From assembly GCA_050250665.1 (NCBI GenBank), contig JBFWOF010000013.1, positions 1-64,000 on the forward strand: a stretch of 64,000 bases of DNA, in the 5' to 3' direction. Source of the DNA: JADKFD01 sp050250665 (GTDB lineage: Bacteria > Pseudomonadota > Gammaproteobacteria > Xanthomonadales > SZUA-5). Both the position numbers and the translations under genes were made by a program. This document shows, piece after piece, positions 24,745-34,344 of this stretch (the first letter of the stretch is position 1; every line of letters starts with the position of its first letter). The notes below the pieces were generated by a model. That model was not told where the DNA came from. It worked only from the letters and a program-made list of their open reading frames with translations, and did no database searches.

Positions 24745-25677
24745 ATGTCCAGTGACACGCATCCGGTGATAGAAACCCAAGAGCTGACCCAGCGCTACGG
24801 CGGCAAGCTGGCGCTGGATCATCTCAATCTCAGCATTCCCCGTGGGCGTGTGCACGCCATCGTCGGCGCCAACGGCGCCGGGAAATCAACGCTGTTCCGG
24901 GTGCTGCTGGGATTCCAGTCAGCGACCTCGGGCAGCGCCCGCATCCTCGGGCATGACTGCCGCGCGCTGACGCCGCAACTGCGCGGCCGTATCGGCTTCG
25001 TCAACGAGGAGCACACCCTGCCCGGCTGGCTCAGCGTGGCCGCGGTCACCGCCATGCAGCGACGCCACTATGCCCGCTGGAACGAGCACGCCTATCAGGC
25101 AGTGATCGGCCACTATCAGGTGCTGCCGGATCAAAGCGTCAGCCAGCTCTCGCGCGGCGAGCGCGCCGGACTCAATCTGGCGCTGTCGCTGGCGCAATCG
25201 CCCGAGCTGCTGATCCTGGACGAGCCCACACTGGGACTGGACGTCGTGGCCAAGCGCGCCTTTCTGGAATCGCTGCTCTACAGCAACGCCAGCGAGGACT
25301 GCACCGTCATCTACTGCTCGCATCAGATGGATGAAGTCGAACGCGTCGCCGACAACCTGATCATCCTGGAACGAGGCCGGCTGAAAAGTATGTCGCCACC
25401 CGAAGAGTTCTGCGCCCGCGTGAGTCTTTGGGTGGCTGACATCCCGTTTCGCGGACCACCGGCCCAGCGCATTCCGGGCCTGCTGCACGAGCAGCGCATC
25501 GATGGTCTGCAGCACTATCTGGTGCTGGATCAGGACCAGACCTTTTCCGACTTTCTCAAGGCGGAAGGCGCGCGATCGGTACACAGCATGCCGGTCAGTC
25601 TGGACCGTGCGGTCAACGCCATGCTGAGCCAGAACCATGCCGCACCGAACGCCCACCCGGAGTCCACCCATGCGTGA
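24745..25677 (+). CDS. ABC transporter ATP-binding protein
   Basis: The 310-residue ATPase powers the membrane partner encoded next. It has Walker A GANGAGKST (about 42-50), the signature LSRGERAGLNLALSLAQ (about 133-149) and Walker B LLILDEPTLGLD followed by the H-loop CSHQMDEVERV. The signature is LSRGE rather than LSGGQ, as in YtrB-type ATPases. A C-terminal region of about 90 residues follows the ATPase core. AGGAAGG precedes ATG 24745. The end overlaps the permease start by 8 bp, which indicates coupling. The exported substrate is unknown. Confidence 0.9.
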   Translation: MSSDTHPVIETQELTQRYGGKLALDHLNLSIPRGRVHAIVGANGAGKSTLFRVLLGFQSATSGSARILGHDCRALTPQLRGRIGFVNEEHTLPGWLSVAAVTAMQRRHYARWNEHAYQAVIGHYQVLPDQSVSQLSRGERAGLNLALSLAQSPELLILDEPTLGLDVVAKRAFLESLLYSNASEDCTVIYCSHQMDEVERVADNLIILERGRLKSMSPPEEFCARVSLWVADIPFRGPPAQRIPGLLHEQRIDGLQHYLVLDQDQTFSDFLKAEGARSVHSMPVSLDRAVNAMLSQNHAAPNAHPESTHA

Positions 25678-27517
25678 GATCTTCCTCGCCGAGTTGCGCC
25701 GTTTCCGCCGATCCGGGCTGATCCTGACGCTACTGCATCTGGCGGCGCTGGCCTTCTGTCTGCGCATGATCGATCCGCTGCAGCAGCGGGACGTGTTCTA
25801 TCAGCTGATCGGTACCGCCTACGGCCTGCTCGGCCTGCTCTTTGGTCTGTACCAGATGGGCAGCTACCGGCGCCCCAATCTGTGGTTGCAGTTGCTGCAC
25901 CGGCCGGTGCACCAGCGCCGCATAGGCCTGGGCCTGATTCTGGCCAGCGTCACCCTGGCAGCGATTGCCATCGCCCTGCCTCTGTGGCTGGCGCTGCTGG
26001 GACAGGATCTGCTGACCGCGCGCGTGGTCGACAGCCGCCATTACCTGTTGCCGCTGGCGATCTGGCTGATCGTGCTCTGCTGCTATCTGGCGGCGGCCTA
26101 CACCATGCTGGCGCCCAAGCGCTATTCGGCGGCCATGCTGATGCTGCCCCTGCTGCTGTTCAGCAGCGCCGCCAGCGGCTTATATGCCCTGCTGTTGCAG
26201 ATGCTGGTGCTGGCCTGGCTGCTGCTGGCGGTGCTCGATGCCTTCAAGCCGGACCTGACGCGCCCGCCGGCCAGCGCAGGCGGCACCCTGCTGGTGGGGT
26301 TGCCGCTGCAACTGGGTCTGTATGTGCTGCTGGTATTTGCCGCACTGGGATATCAGCTGGCGTGGATCGTGGTCGGCACCCACCCGCTCAACGGCACGCC
26401 GCCCGCCGGCGGCTACGTCGAGGCCACCCGCGCCGACGGCGCCGATCTGCTCGATGCCGCCCTGATCGACAGCAAGCTTCCTGAGAGCTCGCTGTGGCGG
26501 CAGCAGATTCGACTGGCCGACACCTTTGCGGTGGCGGCGGACGCCAGCGCCTATCCGCTGCGGCAGGATCTGACCAATCTCAGTCCGACCGTGCTCGTCG
26601 ACAGCGACCGGCGCGAAATGTGGACTTTCAGTCAGGACAGCATGCGTCTGCAGGGCGTCTCGCTGGCCGATCGTCACGAGCTTGGCAGCTTGGGCGTGGG
26701 ACCTGAGAATTCGGCCTTCACCGAGGTGCCGCTGGCCATTGGCGATGGTCTGCTGCTGACGCGTGAGGCGCTTTATCGCTACGACAGCGAGACCCGCCAG
26801 GTCAACCGGCGCATCCAGTTGCCTGCGGGCGAGTCGGTGGCTGGCGCACTGGTGCCGGTCGGGGAAGCTCTGGCACTGCTCAGTGATCAGGCCCTGTACT
26901 TCTTCGATGCCCGCGAATTTGCACGGACGCAGCAGCCACTCACCCCGCGCCTGCGGGTGGTCCTGCACGACGCCATCGGCTCACTCACGCGGCTGGACCT
27001 GATCGAACTGCTGGATGGCTATCTGATCTCCGAGGTCTATGGTCGCGGCAGCACCGATGGCCCGGGAACGGCTTATCAGATCCTGACCCGCACCGACGCG
27101 CAGGGTCGCTCGCAAACCGTCGCCGAGCGCGCGCTCACCCCCGACTTCCCGCTGGCCTTGCGCTACTACGCCTGGTGGCTGTCACCAGCCCTGAGCGCCT
27201 TGCGACAGGCGGCGGTCAACGCCTTGAGCCGCCCCGAACCACTCTCCTTGCGCAGCGAAACGGAAACACCCGGTGCCATGGTCACACTGGCCCTGGTGCT
27301 GATGGCGCTGTCGGCGGCGGGGTCGCTGTGGCTGGGCCGTCGTCAGGGCCTGAGCGCGGGCTGGCGCTGGGCCTGGGTGGCAACCTGTGCGCTGCTCAGC
27401 CTGCCCGGTTTGCTGAGTCAGCGCCTGCTCTATCCCGATGCCGAGCGCCAGATCGATCACCCCGCGCGGCGTCGCCGCCCGGTCGAATCCGCTGCGGTCA
27501 GCGGAAGCCTGTCGTGA
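25670..27517 (+). CDS. ABC permease-like membrane protein with periplasmic domain
   Basis: The 615-residue protein starts at ATG 25670 within the end of the ATPase gene. About six hydrophobic helices lie in the first 230 residues (LILTLLHLAALAFCL, LLVGLPLQLGLYVLLVFAAL). A soluble region of about 290 residues follows, with repeated beta-rich segments (YRYDSETRQVNRRIQLPAGE, LYFFDAREF) that resemble a beta-propeller. Two helices lie near the end (MVTLALVLMALSAAGSLWLG and WAWVATCALLSLPGLL). It is the membrane partner of the YtrB-like ATPase, similar to YtrC/D-type permeases but with an unusual periplasmic sensor or binding insert. Confidence 0.75.
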   Translation: MREIFLAELRRFRRSGLILTLLHLAALAFCLRMIDPLQQRDVFYQLIGTAYGLLGLLFGLYQMGSYRRPNLWLQLLHRPVHQRRIGLGLILASVTLAAIAIALPLWLALLGQDLLTARVVDSRHYLLPLAIWLIVLCCYLAAAYTMLAPKRYSAAMLMLPLLLFSSAASGLYALLLQMLVLAWLLLAVLDAFKPDLTRPPASAGGTLLVGLPLQLGLYVLLVFAALGYQLAWIVVGTHPLNGTPPAGGYVEATRADGADLLDAALIDSKLPESSLWRQQIRLADTFAVAADASAYPLRQDLTNLSPTVLVDSDRREMWTFSQDSMRLQGVSLADRHELGSLGVGPENSAFTEVPLAIGDGLLLTREALYRYDSETRQVNRRIQLPAGESVAGALVPVGEALALLSDQALYFFDAREFARTQQPLTPRLRVVLHDAIGSLTRLDLIELLDGYLISEVYGRGSTDGPGTAYQILTRTDAQGRSQTVAERALTPDFPLALRYYAWWLSPALSALRQAAVNALSRPEPLSLRSETETPGAMVTLALVLMALSAAGSLWLGRRQGLSAGWRWAWVATCALLSLPGLLSQRLLYPDAERQIDHPARRRRPVESAAVSGSLS

Positions 27518-27559
27518 GCGGCAGCGGCAGGTCGGAGCCGGGAACCAAACCGGCCTCGA

Positions 27560-27991
27560 CTGTGGGAGCGGGCTCTGCCCGCGATGCTCTGGTCTGGTCC
27601 GAGCAACGGTCGCGGATGAATCCGCTCCCACAGGTGGATGCCTCAACTGTGGGAGCGGGCTCTGCCCGCGACGCTCTGGTCTTGTCCGAGCACCAGTCGC
27701 GGATGAATCCGCTCCCACAGGTGGATGCCTCAACTGTGGGAGCGGGCTCTGCCCGCGACGCTCTGGTCTTGTCCGAGCACCGGTCGCGGATGAATCCGCT
27801 CCCACAGGTGGATGCCTCGACTGTGGGAGCGGGCTCTGCCCGCGATGCTCTGACTCTGCCTAAGCGCCTGTCGCGGATGAATCCGCTCCCACAGGTGGAT
27901 GCCTCAACTGTGGGAGCGGGCTCTGCCCGCGATGCTCTGGTCTGGTCCGAGCGCCTGTCGCGGATGAATCCGCTCCCACAGGGGTGGGCGG
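27560..27991. repeat. Five tandem 87-bp REP-derived units
   Basis: CTGTGGGAGCGGG begins units at 27560, 27647, 27734, 27821 and 27908, exactly 87 bp apart. Each unit is a palindrome-like REP: a GC hairpin (GAGCGGGCTCTGCCCGC) and an inverted arm ending CCGCTCCCACAG. As 87 is 29 codons, frames stay open through the array. The same REP core occurs at 23777 and 23814. Confidence 0.9.
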
Positions 27992-30063
27992 TGCGCAGCC
28001 TGGTCGGCGGACTGTGCTTGCTCTACTTGGCCCAAGAGCCTGCCCTCGCAGCCAGCGGCCAGGGCAATCCGCCTGCGTTCGACAACGCGATTGAACTGGC
28101 CAGCGCATTGGCGGTTGAGCAAGCCCGACCTCAGGCACCGCTATTGGACCGCAGCGCTTTCCTTGAGGAGCCGACACTCCGACAAGTACTGCAATCGCCC
28201 GATGGTTTGCAGATTGCCTGGCTGCAGCAGGGCGCAGAGCGCGCCAGCGTCTGGGTGATGGACAGCGAAGGCGCACCGGCACGGGCACTGTTGACGCAGA
28301 GCGATGCCAGCCGGCTGTACTGGTCCAGAGATAGCCGCTGGGTATTCGCACAGTCGCCAACGCGACTGTTGGCCCTGTCCGTTGCAGGATCCGAAGCCTC
28401 CACATTGATCGCCACCTTGAAGCCGGATAGTGAGCAACAGGTCTTCGGCGCCGACCCCGGGCACCCGGCAGCCATGCTGCTGATTGAGTCGGAGCCACCC
28501 GCCGACACGGCGCAACCATCGACATCCCGGTTGTGGCGAGTAGATCGACAGGGCCAGCGCACCTTACTGCTGGAGAACCCCCTGCCATTGGTGGACCTGG
28601 CTTTCAATCCGCAAGGTCGGCTGCGTTACATCAAGCAATTCGACGGTGATGCCTTCGCCATCCTGCAACTGGGCGCCGCTGGCGCCCGCCGCGAGCTCGC
28701 CCGCTGCACCGAGATGCGGCGCTGCACGCTGATCAGTGCCGACGCCGACGATGCGCTCTGGATCATCGGCAATATCGACACCGATCTGGCCTCGCTGCAA
28801 CGCGTCCAGCCCGACGGCAGCCTCCAGACGCTGCACCGCGATCCGCGCGGCGAGGCCGATCTGCGCGAGCTGACGGTGCACCCGCAGAGCTTCAAACCGT
28901 TGGTGGCCCACTACGGCAGCACGAGCCTGCACAGCCATGCGCTGGGTGCGGACACGGAGCGCTGGTTGCAGCCGATCAGCCGCGAATATCCCGACGCCCG
29001 TCTGCAGATCTCGGTCGGCACGGACCCGACGGCGCCGGCACTGATCGGCGTCAGCCACAGTCAGTCACAGCTCACGCGCTGGTTCCTGCGCTCACCCGCC
29101 GAAAATGCCGCCCGCCCGATTCTGGACGAGCTTCAGCAAGCCAGTCTGAGCGTGCCGGAGGAGACGGCAGCTCGCAAGATTCCGGTCCGCTGGTTGGCGA
29201 GTGACGGCATGACGCTGCACGGATTTGTCTCGGTGCCACCCGGCCGGGATGCCGCGCGGCTGCCGCTGGTGGTCAAGGTGCATGGCGGACCGTGGACACT
29301 GACTGGCCCCGACTATTCAGCAGCCACGCAATTTCTGGCCAATCGCGGCTATGCCGTTTTCGAGCCGAATTTTCGCGGCTCCACCGGCCTGGGTCGCGAC
29401 TATCTGCTGGCCGCCAAGGGCGATTTCGGCCATGGCCGGGTACAGCTCGACATCGTCGAGGGCACGCGCTGGCTGTTGGCGCAGGGCGTCGGCGACCCTC
29501 AGCGGGTGGCGATCCTGGGCGCTTCCTTTGGCGGCTACTCGGCGCTGCTCGGCGTCACCCATGAACCCGAGCTGTTCCGGCTGGCGATTGCCGCCGTACC
29601 TCCCAGCGATTTCGCCTGGACCCTGCGCTGGGCGGTGGAACATCGGGTACTGGAACTGGAATCAACGGTGCCCTTCGAGCAGACCTTGCGGGCTCTGGAT
29701 CTGAATCTCGACGACGCCGCAGCCATGGCCAGGCTCAGTGCCGGATCACCGCTGGCCCAGGCGCACAAACTGGCGCGACCGGTGGTGCTGTTTGCCGGCG
29801 GCCAGGACCAGCGCGTGGCCATCCGCAGCGTCACCCACTACGCAGCGCGCTTGCTGGAACTGGGCAAGGATGTGGATCTCTACATCGAGAAACGCGCCGG
29901 TCACGAACCCGATGGCGCGGTGCCACGCGAAGCCTGGCTGAGCTTGCTGGAACAGGCGCTGCAGCGCGAGCTCGGCGGAACTGCACCGCCACCTCCAGAC
30001 CCTGCCGTCGCCAGCTATCTGCAGCGCAATCAGCGCATCGAACGCGGCCGGTTGCGGCCATAG
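27991..30063 (+). CDS. S9-family prolyl oligopeptidase-like serine peptidase, exported
   Basis: This 690-residue protein has a signal peptide (VRSLVGGLCLLYLAQEPALA) and a beta-propeller-like N-terminal half. The C-terminal alpha/beta-hydrolase domain has an oxyanion HGGPW motif, the nucleophile motif GASFGGYS, and the family's Asp (DQRVAIRS) and His (AGHEPDG). S9 acylaminoacyl or dipeptidyl peptidases of this kind cleave short peptides in the periplasm. GTG 27991 follows AGGGGTGG; ATG 27964 in the last REP unit is also in frame. The open frame continues upstream through the whole REP array, so the N-terminus needs care. It is the last gene of the GntR-ABC cluster. Confidence 0.85.
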   Translation: MRSLVGGLCLLYLAQEPALAASGQGNPPAFDNAIELASALAVEQARPQAPLLDRSAFLEEPTLRQVLQSPDGLQIAWLQQGAERASVWVMDSEGAPARALLTQSDASRLYWSRDSRWVFAQSPTRLLALSVAGSEASTLIATLKPDSEQQVFGADPGHPAAMLLIESEPPADTAQPSTSRLWRVDRQGQRTLLLENPLPLVDLAFNPQGRLRYIKQFDGDAFAILQLGAAGARRELARCTEMRRCTLISADADDALWIIGNIDTDLASLQRVQPDGSLQTLHRDPRGEADLRELTVHPQSFKPLVAHYGSTSLHSHALGADTERWLQPISREYPDARLQISVGTDPTAPALIGVSHSQSQLTRWFLRSPAENAARPILDELQQASLSVPEETAARKIPVRWLASDGMTLHGFVSVPPGRDAARLPLVVKVHGGPWTLTGPDYSAATQFLANRGYAVFEPNFRGSTGLGRDYLLAAKGDFGHGRVQLDIVEGTRWLLAQGVGDPQRVAILGASFGGYSALLGVTHEPELFRLAIAAVPPSDFAWTLRWAVEHRVLELESTVPFEQTLRALDLNLDDAAAMARLSAGSPLAQAHKLARPVVLFAGGQDQRVAIRSVTHYAARLLELGKDVDLYIEKRAGHEPDGAVPREAWLSLLEQALQRELGGTAPPPPDPAVASYLQRNQRIERGRLRP

Positions 30064-30485
30064 CGAGCGTCCGGTGTTGGACTGACGCTGCCTACGGGCC
30101 ATGAACTGTAGGTTGGGCAAAGCGCAGCGTGCCCAACACCGGCGCACAACACCGGCGTCCATTGTTGGGCACGCTGCGCTTAGCCCAACCTACATCATCG
30201 AGCACAAATCAACACCTTAGGACATGGGTTCATGGAGAGACCCTGTATCGGCCCGATGCAAGCCATGGACCTCGAACCCCCGGCGTCATTGCGACCCCGG
30301 ACTTGATCCGGGGGAAGCAATCCAGGGGCGTGCGGCGATACCGTGGATTGCTTCGTCGCTGCGCTCCTCGCAAAGACGCATCAACCACTTGCGACAAAGG
30401 TTCAGGGCAAGCCACGGGCTTCACCGAAAACTGCGCGACAACCTTGAACCTGCGGGATACGACAGCAGGCCGGGCGAACCCCACC
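30064..30485. repeat. Intergenic inverted repeat and MITE-like element
   Basis: A long hairpin has arms GTAGGTTGGGC-AAGCGCAGCG (from 30109) and CGCTGCGCTTAGCCCAACC (to 30192), broken by one bulge. At 30281-30383 lies a MITE-like palindrome whose arms are CGTCATTGCGACCCCGG and its partner near CGCAAAGACGCATC. The same element in the opposite orientation is at 44855, 49393 and 56529. No gene is seen. Confidence 0.8.
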
Positions 30486-31565
30486 CTAGCTCCCGATCAA
30501 CAACCGCGAGTGCCTGCCCAGCAGCCGGCGCATCAGCCACACCGTCAGCATGCTCATGGCCAGCGCGAAGACGAAGAATGCCAGTCCGCTCAGATACACG
30601 CTCCATGGCAGAAAACGTGGATCGTGCAGGAGGGTCCAAGCCAGCTCGGCCAGCAGCAGCATGAAGAAGATATGCAGGAAATAGATGGAAAAGGCCTCGT
30701 TGGCGAAATAGCCGAGCCAGCGCGGCTGTCGGTTTTCCAGCCCTCTGAGCCACAGCAGCACCAGACCGGCAAGACTGAGTTTCTGCACGTAGTAGATCGT
30801 CTCCTGCAGCGAGTAGCTGCCAAACCGGTCGATCTGCGCGTACTGCAGGCCGATCAGCAGCGCGGAACTGAGCACCGCTGCGGCGATCATCGGATTGCGA
30901 AAGGGAGCGATGCGATCCAGCAATGCTTCCAGGTGGTTGCCGACGTACACGCCGACTGCGTAGGCGCCGAGAAAATAGATCACCGTCCCCGCCACGATCT
31001 GGTCCGAGCCATCGCCGAAGTCGGGGCGCGAGAAAACCAGTGGCGCCAGCATCAGCAACCAGATCGGCACGGCGGCCCAGGATTTCGCCTGCGCCAGCAG
31101 ACCCAGCAAGGGCGTAAACGCGAACAGGATCAGCAGCACCGGCAGATACCAGTAGGTGAACTGCGCCTTGCCGAACAACAGATTCGGCCAGATCGAATCC
31201 AGATAGTCAGACCAGTCAGCGGGCCACGCCAGGACGCCGGTGCCGGCTTCATTGAAGCGCATCAAGGAAAACACCAGGGTGCAGAACACATAAGGCAGCA
31301 GCACATACATGGCCTTGCTGCGATAGAAACTGGCGTAGCCACGGGCGCGCAGCACCGAGGAGAACAGCAACCCGGAAATCAGGGCGAAGTAGATGGTGCT
31401 GTCGTGAAACAGGGTCTCGCTGAGAATGGAGATCGGGGAAGCGGGGTCTCCCTTCCAGTTGCGCGGAATGAGCACCGCCAGCGCCAGCGCATGGATGGCG
31501 ACGACATTGAGAATGGCGAAACCGCGAAAGCTGTGGACATAGCCCAGATACCCCGCCTTCTGCAT
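30486..31565 (-). CDS. Acyltransferase 3 family membrane protein
   Basis: The 359-residue inner-membrane protein has about ten transmembrane helices. The family start SFRGFAILNVVAIHALAL contains the conserved R and H of acyltransferase 3 (OafA/OpgC-like), which transfer acyl groups to sugars of cell-surface or secreted glycans. The body continues with YWYLPVLLILFAFTPLL and SIYFLHIFFMLLLAELAW. ATG 31565 with AAGG upstream fits; the frame extends far upstream (32069) without family sequence. It is divergent from the hydrolase gene at 31890. The acyl acceptor is unknown. Confidence 0.85.
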   Translation of the reverse strand: MQKAGYLGYVHSFRGFAILNVVAIHALALAVLIPRNWKGDPASPISILSETLFHDSTIYFALISGLLFSSVLRARGYASFYRSKAMYVLLPYVFCTLVFSLMRFNEAGTGVLAWPADWSDYLDSIWPNLLFGKAQFTYWYLPVLLILFAFTPLLGLLAQAKSWAAVPIWLLMLAPLVFSRPDFGDGSDQIVAGTVIYFLGAYAVGVYVGNHLEALLDRIAPFRNPMIAAAVLSSALLIGLQYAQIDRFGSYSLQETIYYVQKLSLAGLVLLWLRGLENRQPRWLGYFANEAFSIYFLHIFFMLLLAELAWTLLHDPRFLPWSVYLSGLAFFVFALAMSMLTVWLMRRLLGRHSRLLIGS

Positions 31566-31889
31566 GATCTTGCCTTGAGCTGGCGGCTTGCGGCCGAGAT
31601 CCGCATCTGACCATCGCAACGGTTGGAAGTCCAGTTGCCCTGATTGAGCGGGGCCGGCGGCAGCGGTTGCGGACGGCACGCCTCCCGCCTGCATCGCGGC
31701 AGATTGCTGCTGGAATACGCCCATCCGGGCCTGCGGGCGGTGCTGGAACTGACGCGCGGGAGCGCGCCCATTTCTCGCCATGCTTGAGAAGATGATACGA
31801 CGGCCGCTGAGCGCGAAAACAGTGCCGAAGCCCGGAGTGGGGCGCCGGCTGATAGTGTTTTCCCACCTCCCGCGCCCGAATAATGATCC
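31566..31889. other. Divergent intergenic region, no clear element
   Basis: 324 bp separate the acyltransferase and the hydrolase, which are transcribed away from each other, so both promoters should lie here. I see no strong promoter match or dyad. Open frames reading through it have no protein-like character. Confidence 0.4.
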
Positions 31890-33275
31890 ATGCCAGCGTC
31901 GACTTCCGCCCCACCCCAATCTGATCCCAAGGTCGAGGATTGCACTGCCCCGCTCGGTGACTGGAGCGGCGCCATCGTGCACGGTCAGAGCCAGATCCCC
32001 ATCGTTCTGCACCTGCAGCTCGCCGACGGCAGTCTGACCGGTACCCTTGACTATCCACGACATCACCAATCCGGATTACCGATCCGAGAACTCGACTTTC
32101 ACGACGGCCAGCTGCGCTTTTCCACGCGATCCTTCGGTGACTACCTCGGCCACTGGAGCCAGGATCGCCAGCGCATCGAGGGCTATTTTCATCAGGGTAC
32201 CCAGCAACATCCATTGACCCTGCAGCCAGGCAACGAGCGCTACGCCAGCGCCCGTCGGCCGCAGACGCCGCAGCCACCCTTCCCCTATCGAATCGAGACA
32301 GTGACGATCGAACATCCGGCAGCGCAATGCGCGCTGGCCGGCACCCTGACCTTGCCAGTAGCAGGCGCCATCCGCGCGCTGATCCTGCTGATCACCGGCA
32401 GCGGCGCCATGGATCGCGATCAGACCGTGTTCGAGCACAAGCCCTTCTGGGTGCTGGCGGATTTTCTCAGCCGCGCAGGCTATGGCGTGTTGCGACTCGA
32501 CGATCGCGGCGTCGGCGCCTCCAGCGGCGACCGTGCCACGCTGACCCTGGACGACGAACTGGCCGATATGGCCATCGCGCTGGACTACCTCCGCGCCCGA
32601 GCTGATCTGGCGGAGCTACCATTGGGCCTGATCGGCCACAGCATGGGCGCCCTCACCGCCATGCGCCTGGCGGCGCAGCGCGTCGAAGTCAATTTCATGG
32701 TCTCGATGGCCGGCCCGGCGCAGCCGCTGGGCCCGGTCTTCGCCGAGCGCGAGTGCCAGGCCCTGGCCGCCGCCGGCATGCCCGCAGACGCCATCACCCG
32801 ACATCGCGCCTTCACCCTGGCGCTCTACCAGCAGTTGCAGTCCCTGGCGCTCGATGAGCCCATCACCGCCGCGCAGATCGAAGCCCAGGCGCAGCGCACC
32901 GGTGCCCCGCGCACGGCCACTGTCCAGCGGCAAGCGGACTGGATCGCCCGCTTCAACCTGCCCTGGTTCCGTTCGGCGCTGACGCTGGATCCTGCCGACG
33001 CGCTGACCCGCATCCGGTGCCCCTTCCTCGCCATCGGCGGCAGCCTCGACACCCAAGTGCCCAGCCAAAGCAGCCTGAGTGCCATGAACGCATGGCTGTC
33101 CCGTCGCCAGCATCCCGATTTCCAGACGATCGAGCTGAGTGGTCTGAACCACCTGTTCCAGACCTGCAGCAGCGGTGGCGTCGAGGAATACGCAGCCATT
33201 GAAGAAACCTTCGCCCCGGCGGCGATGAGCGTGGTCCGAGACTGGCTGGACCAGCGCCTGCCCGCGCCTGACTGA
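31890..33275 (+). CDS. Alpha/beta hydrolase, EstD-like serine esterase/peptidase
   Basis: The 461-residue protein has an N-terminal beta-rich domain of about 110 residues (DWSGAIVHGQSQIPIVLHLQ). The alpha/beta-hydrolase domain follows: oxyanion region LLITGSGAMDRDQ, DDRGVGASSG, nucleophile elbow LIGHSMGA, Asp in GGSLDTQVP and His in SGLNHLF. The fold and the GSG-x-x-DRD signature are those of EstD-like esterases and related peptidases. No signal peptide is evident. ATG 31890 is weakly supported by a ribosome-binding site. A second hydrolase of the same general layout, with a signal peptide, is at 57869. Confidence 0.85.
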   Translation: MPASTSAPPQSDPKVEDCTAPLGDWSGAIVHGQSQIPIVLHLQLADGSLTGTLDYPRHHQSGLPIRELDFHDGQLRFSTRSFGDYLGHWSQDRQRIEGYFHQGTQQHPLTLQPGNERYASARRPQTPQPPFPYRIETVTIEHPAAQCALAGTLTLPVAGAIRALILLITGSGAMDRDQTVFEHKPFWVLADFLSRAGYGVLRLDDRGVGASSGDRATLTLDDELADMAIALDYLRARADLAELPLGLIGHSMGALTAMRLAAQRVEVNFMVSMAGPAQPLGPVFAERECQALAAAGMPADAITRHRAFTLALYQQLQSLALDEPITAAQIEAQAQRTGAPRTATVQRQADWIARFNLPWFRSALTLDPADALTRIRCPFLAIGGSLDTQVPSQSSLSAMNAWLSRRQHPDFQTIELSGLNHLFQTCSSGGVEEYAAIEETFAPAAMSVVRDWLDQRLPAPD

Positions 33276-34344
33276 CCCTAGTATTGAATACCAGCTGCCA
33301 CTCCTGACCTCCACGCAGCCCGTTCGCCTCCAGCCCCGGTCTTGATTGAATCAACGAGGACTCCGATGAATCCATCCGCCACAGCAGCCCTCCGCCGCCT
33401 CCACGCCTCCGCGTGAACTGAGCGGCTCTGAGGAGGGACGCGCGCCTGCGCGGCCGCTGTTGATGTCCGGACCAGACACAGCGGCGCCGCAGCGCGGCGC
33501 CCTCCACGGCTGCGAGCCGCAGCCGATTGCGGGATCTTCCACGCGGAGGCGCGGAGTACGCGGAGAAGTGCAATGCGTGTTGCCGGGGTCTTAGCCCTAC
33601 TCCGCGGCCTCCGCGCCTCCGCGTGAACGGATCGGAGCGGCTTTGTGGAGGGACGCGCGCCTGCGCGGCCGCTGTTGATGTCCGGACCCGGCAAAGCGGC
33701 GCCGCAACGCGGCGCCCTCCACGGCTGCGAGCCGCAGCCGATCGCGGGATCTTCCATGCGGAGGCGCGGAGAACGCGGAGAAGTGCAATGCGTGTTGCCG
33801 GGGTCTTAGCCCTACTCCGCCGCCTCCACGCCTCCGCGTGAACTGAGCGGCTTTGAGGAGGGACGCGCGCCTGGGCGGCCGCTGTTGATGTCCGGACCAG
33901 GTAAAGCGGCGCCGCAGCGCGGCGCCCTCCACAGCCGCGAGCCGCAGCGGGTCGCCGGATATCTCACGCGGAGGCGCGGAGAACGCGGAGAAGTGCAATG
34001 CGTGTGCAGGTGTCGGCGGCGATCGTAAATTGCACACAAGTGGTGGCTGAATTTTGCACACCTTCGCCATCTTCGCGGCTCCGCGTGAACTGGTTAAATC
34101 GGCGTTGAGGAGGGACGCGCGCCTGCGCGGCCGCTGTTGATGTCCGGATCAGGCACAGCGGCGCCGCAGCGCGGCGCCCTCCACGGCCGCGAACCGCAGC
34201 GGGTCGCAGGGTATCTCGCGGGGAGCTGTACATTCGTTGAGCTACGCTGACCCGCATGGAGCTTGCAGCTCGCACCGGCTTGCGGCGGCTCAGCGCGCTG
34301 AGCCAGTCTTGGCACCTGCCTTTCTGACCTGCTCAGGAGTTTCG
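33276..34344. repeat. Four degenerate tandem units of about 210-250 bp
   Basis: AGGAGGGACG marks successive units at 33431, 33646, 33856 and 34108. Each unit contains a stretch with GCGGCGCCGC-GCGGCGCC, a GTCCGGA palindrome and an arm CGCGGAGGCGCGGAG that pairs with CTCCGCGCCTCCGCG at the next unit. Single copies of the arm pair also occur near 56276-56360 and 61260. No protein-like frame is supported; the hits seen on both strands are repeat-derived. Confidence 0.8.

Noticed and set aside
27175..27990. Peptidase frame upstream of 27991
   Set aside because: First part is another frame of the permease gene and the rest is the REP array; signal peptide starts at 27991.
27560..27991. CRISPR array
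   Set aside because: Units are contiguous 87-bp REP copies without unique spacers, and no cas genes are present.
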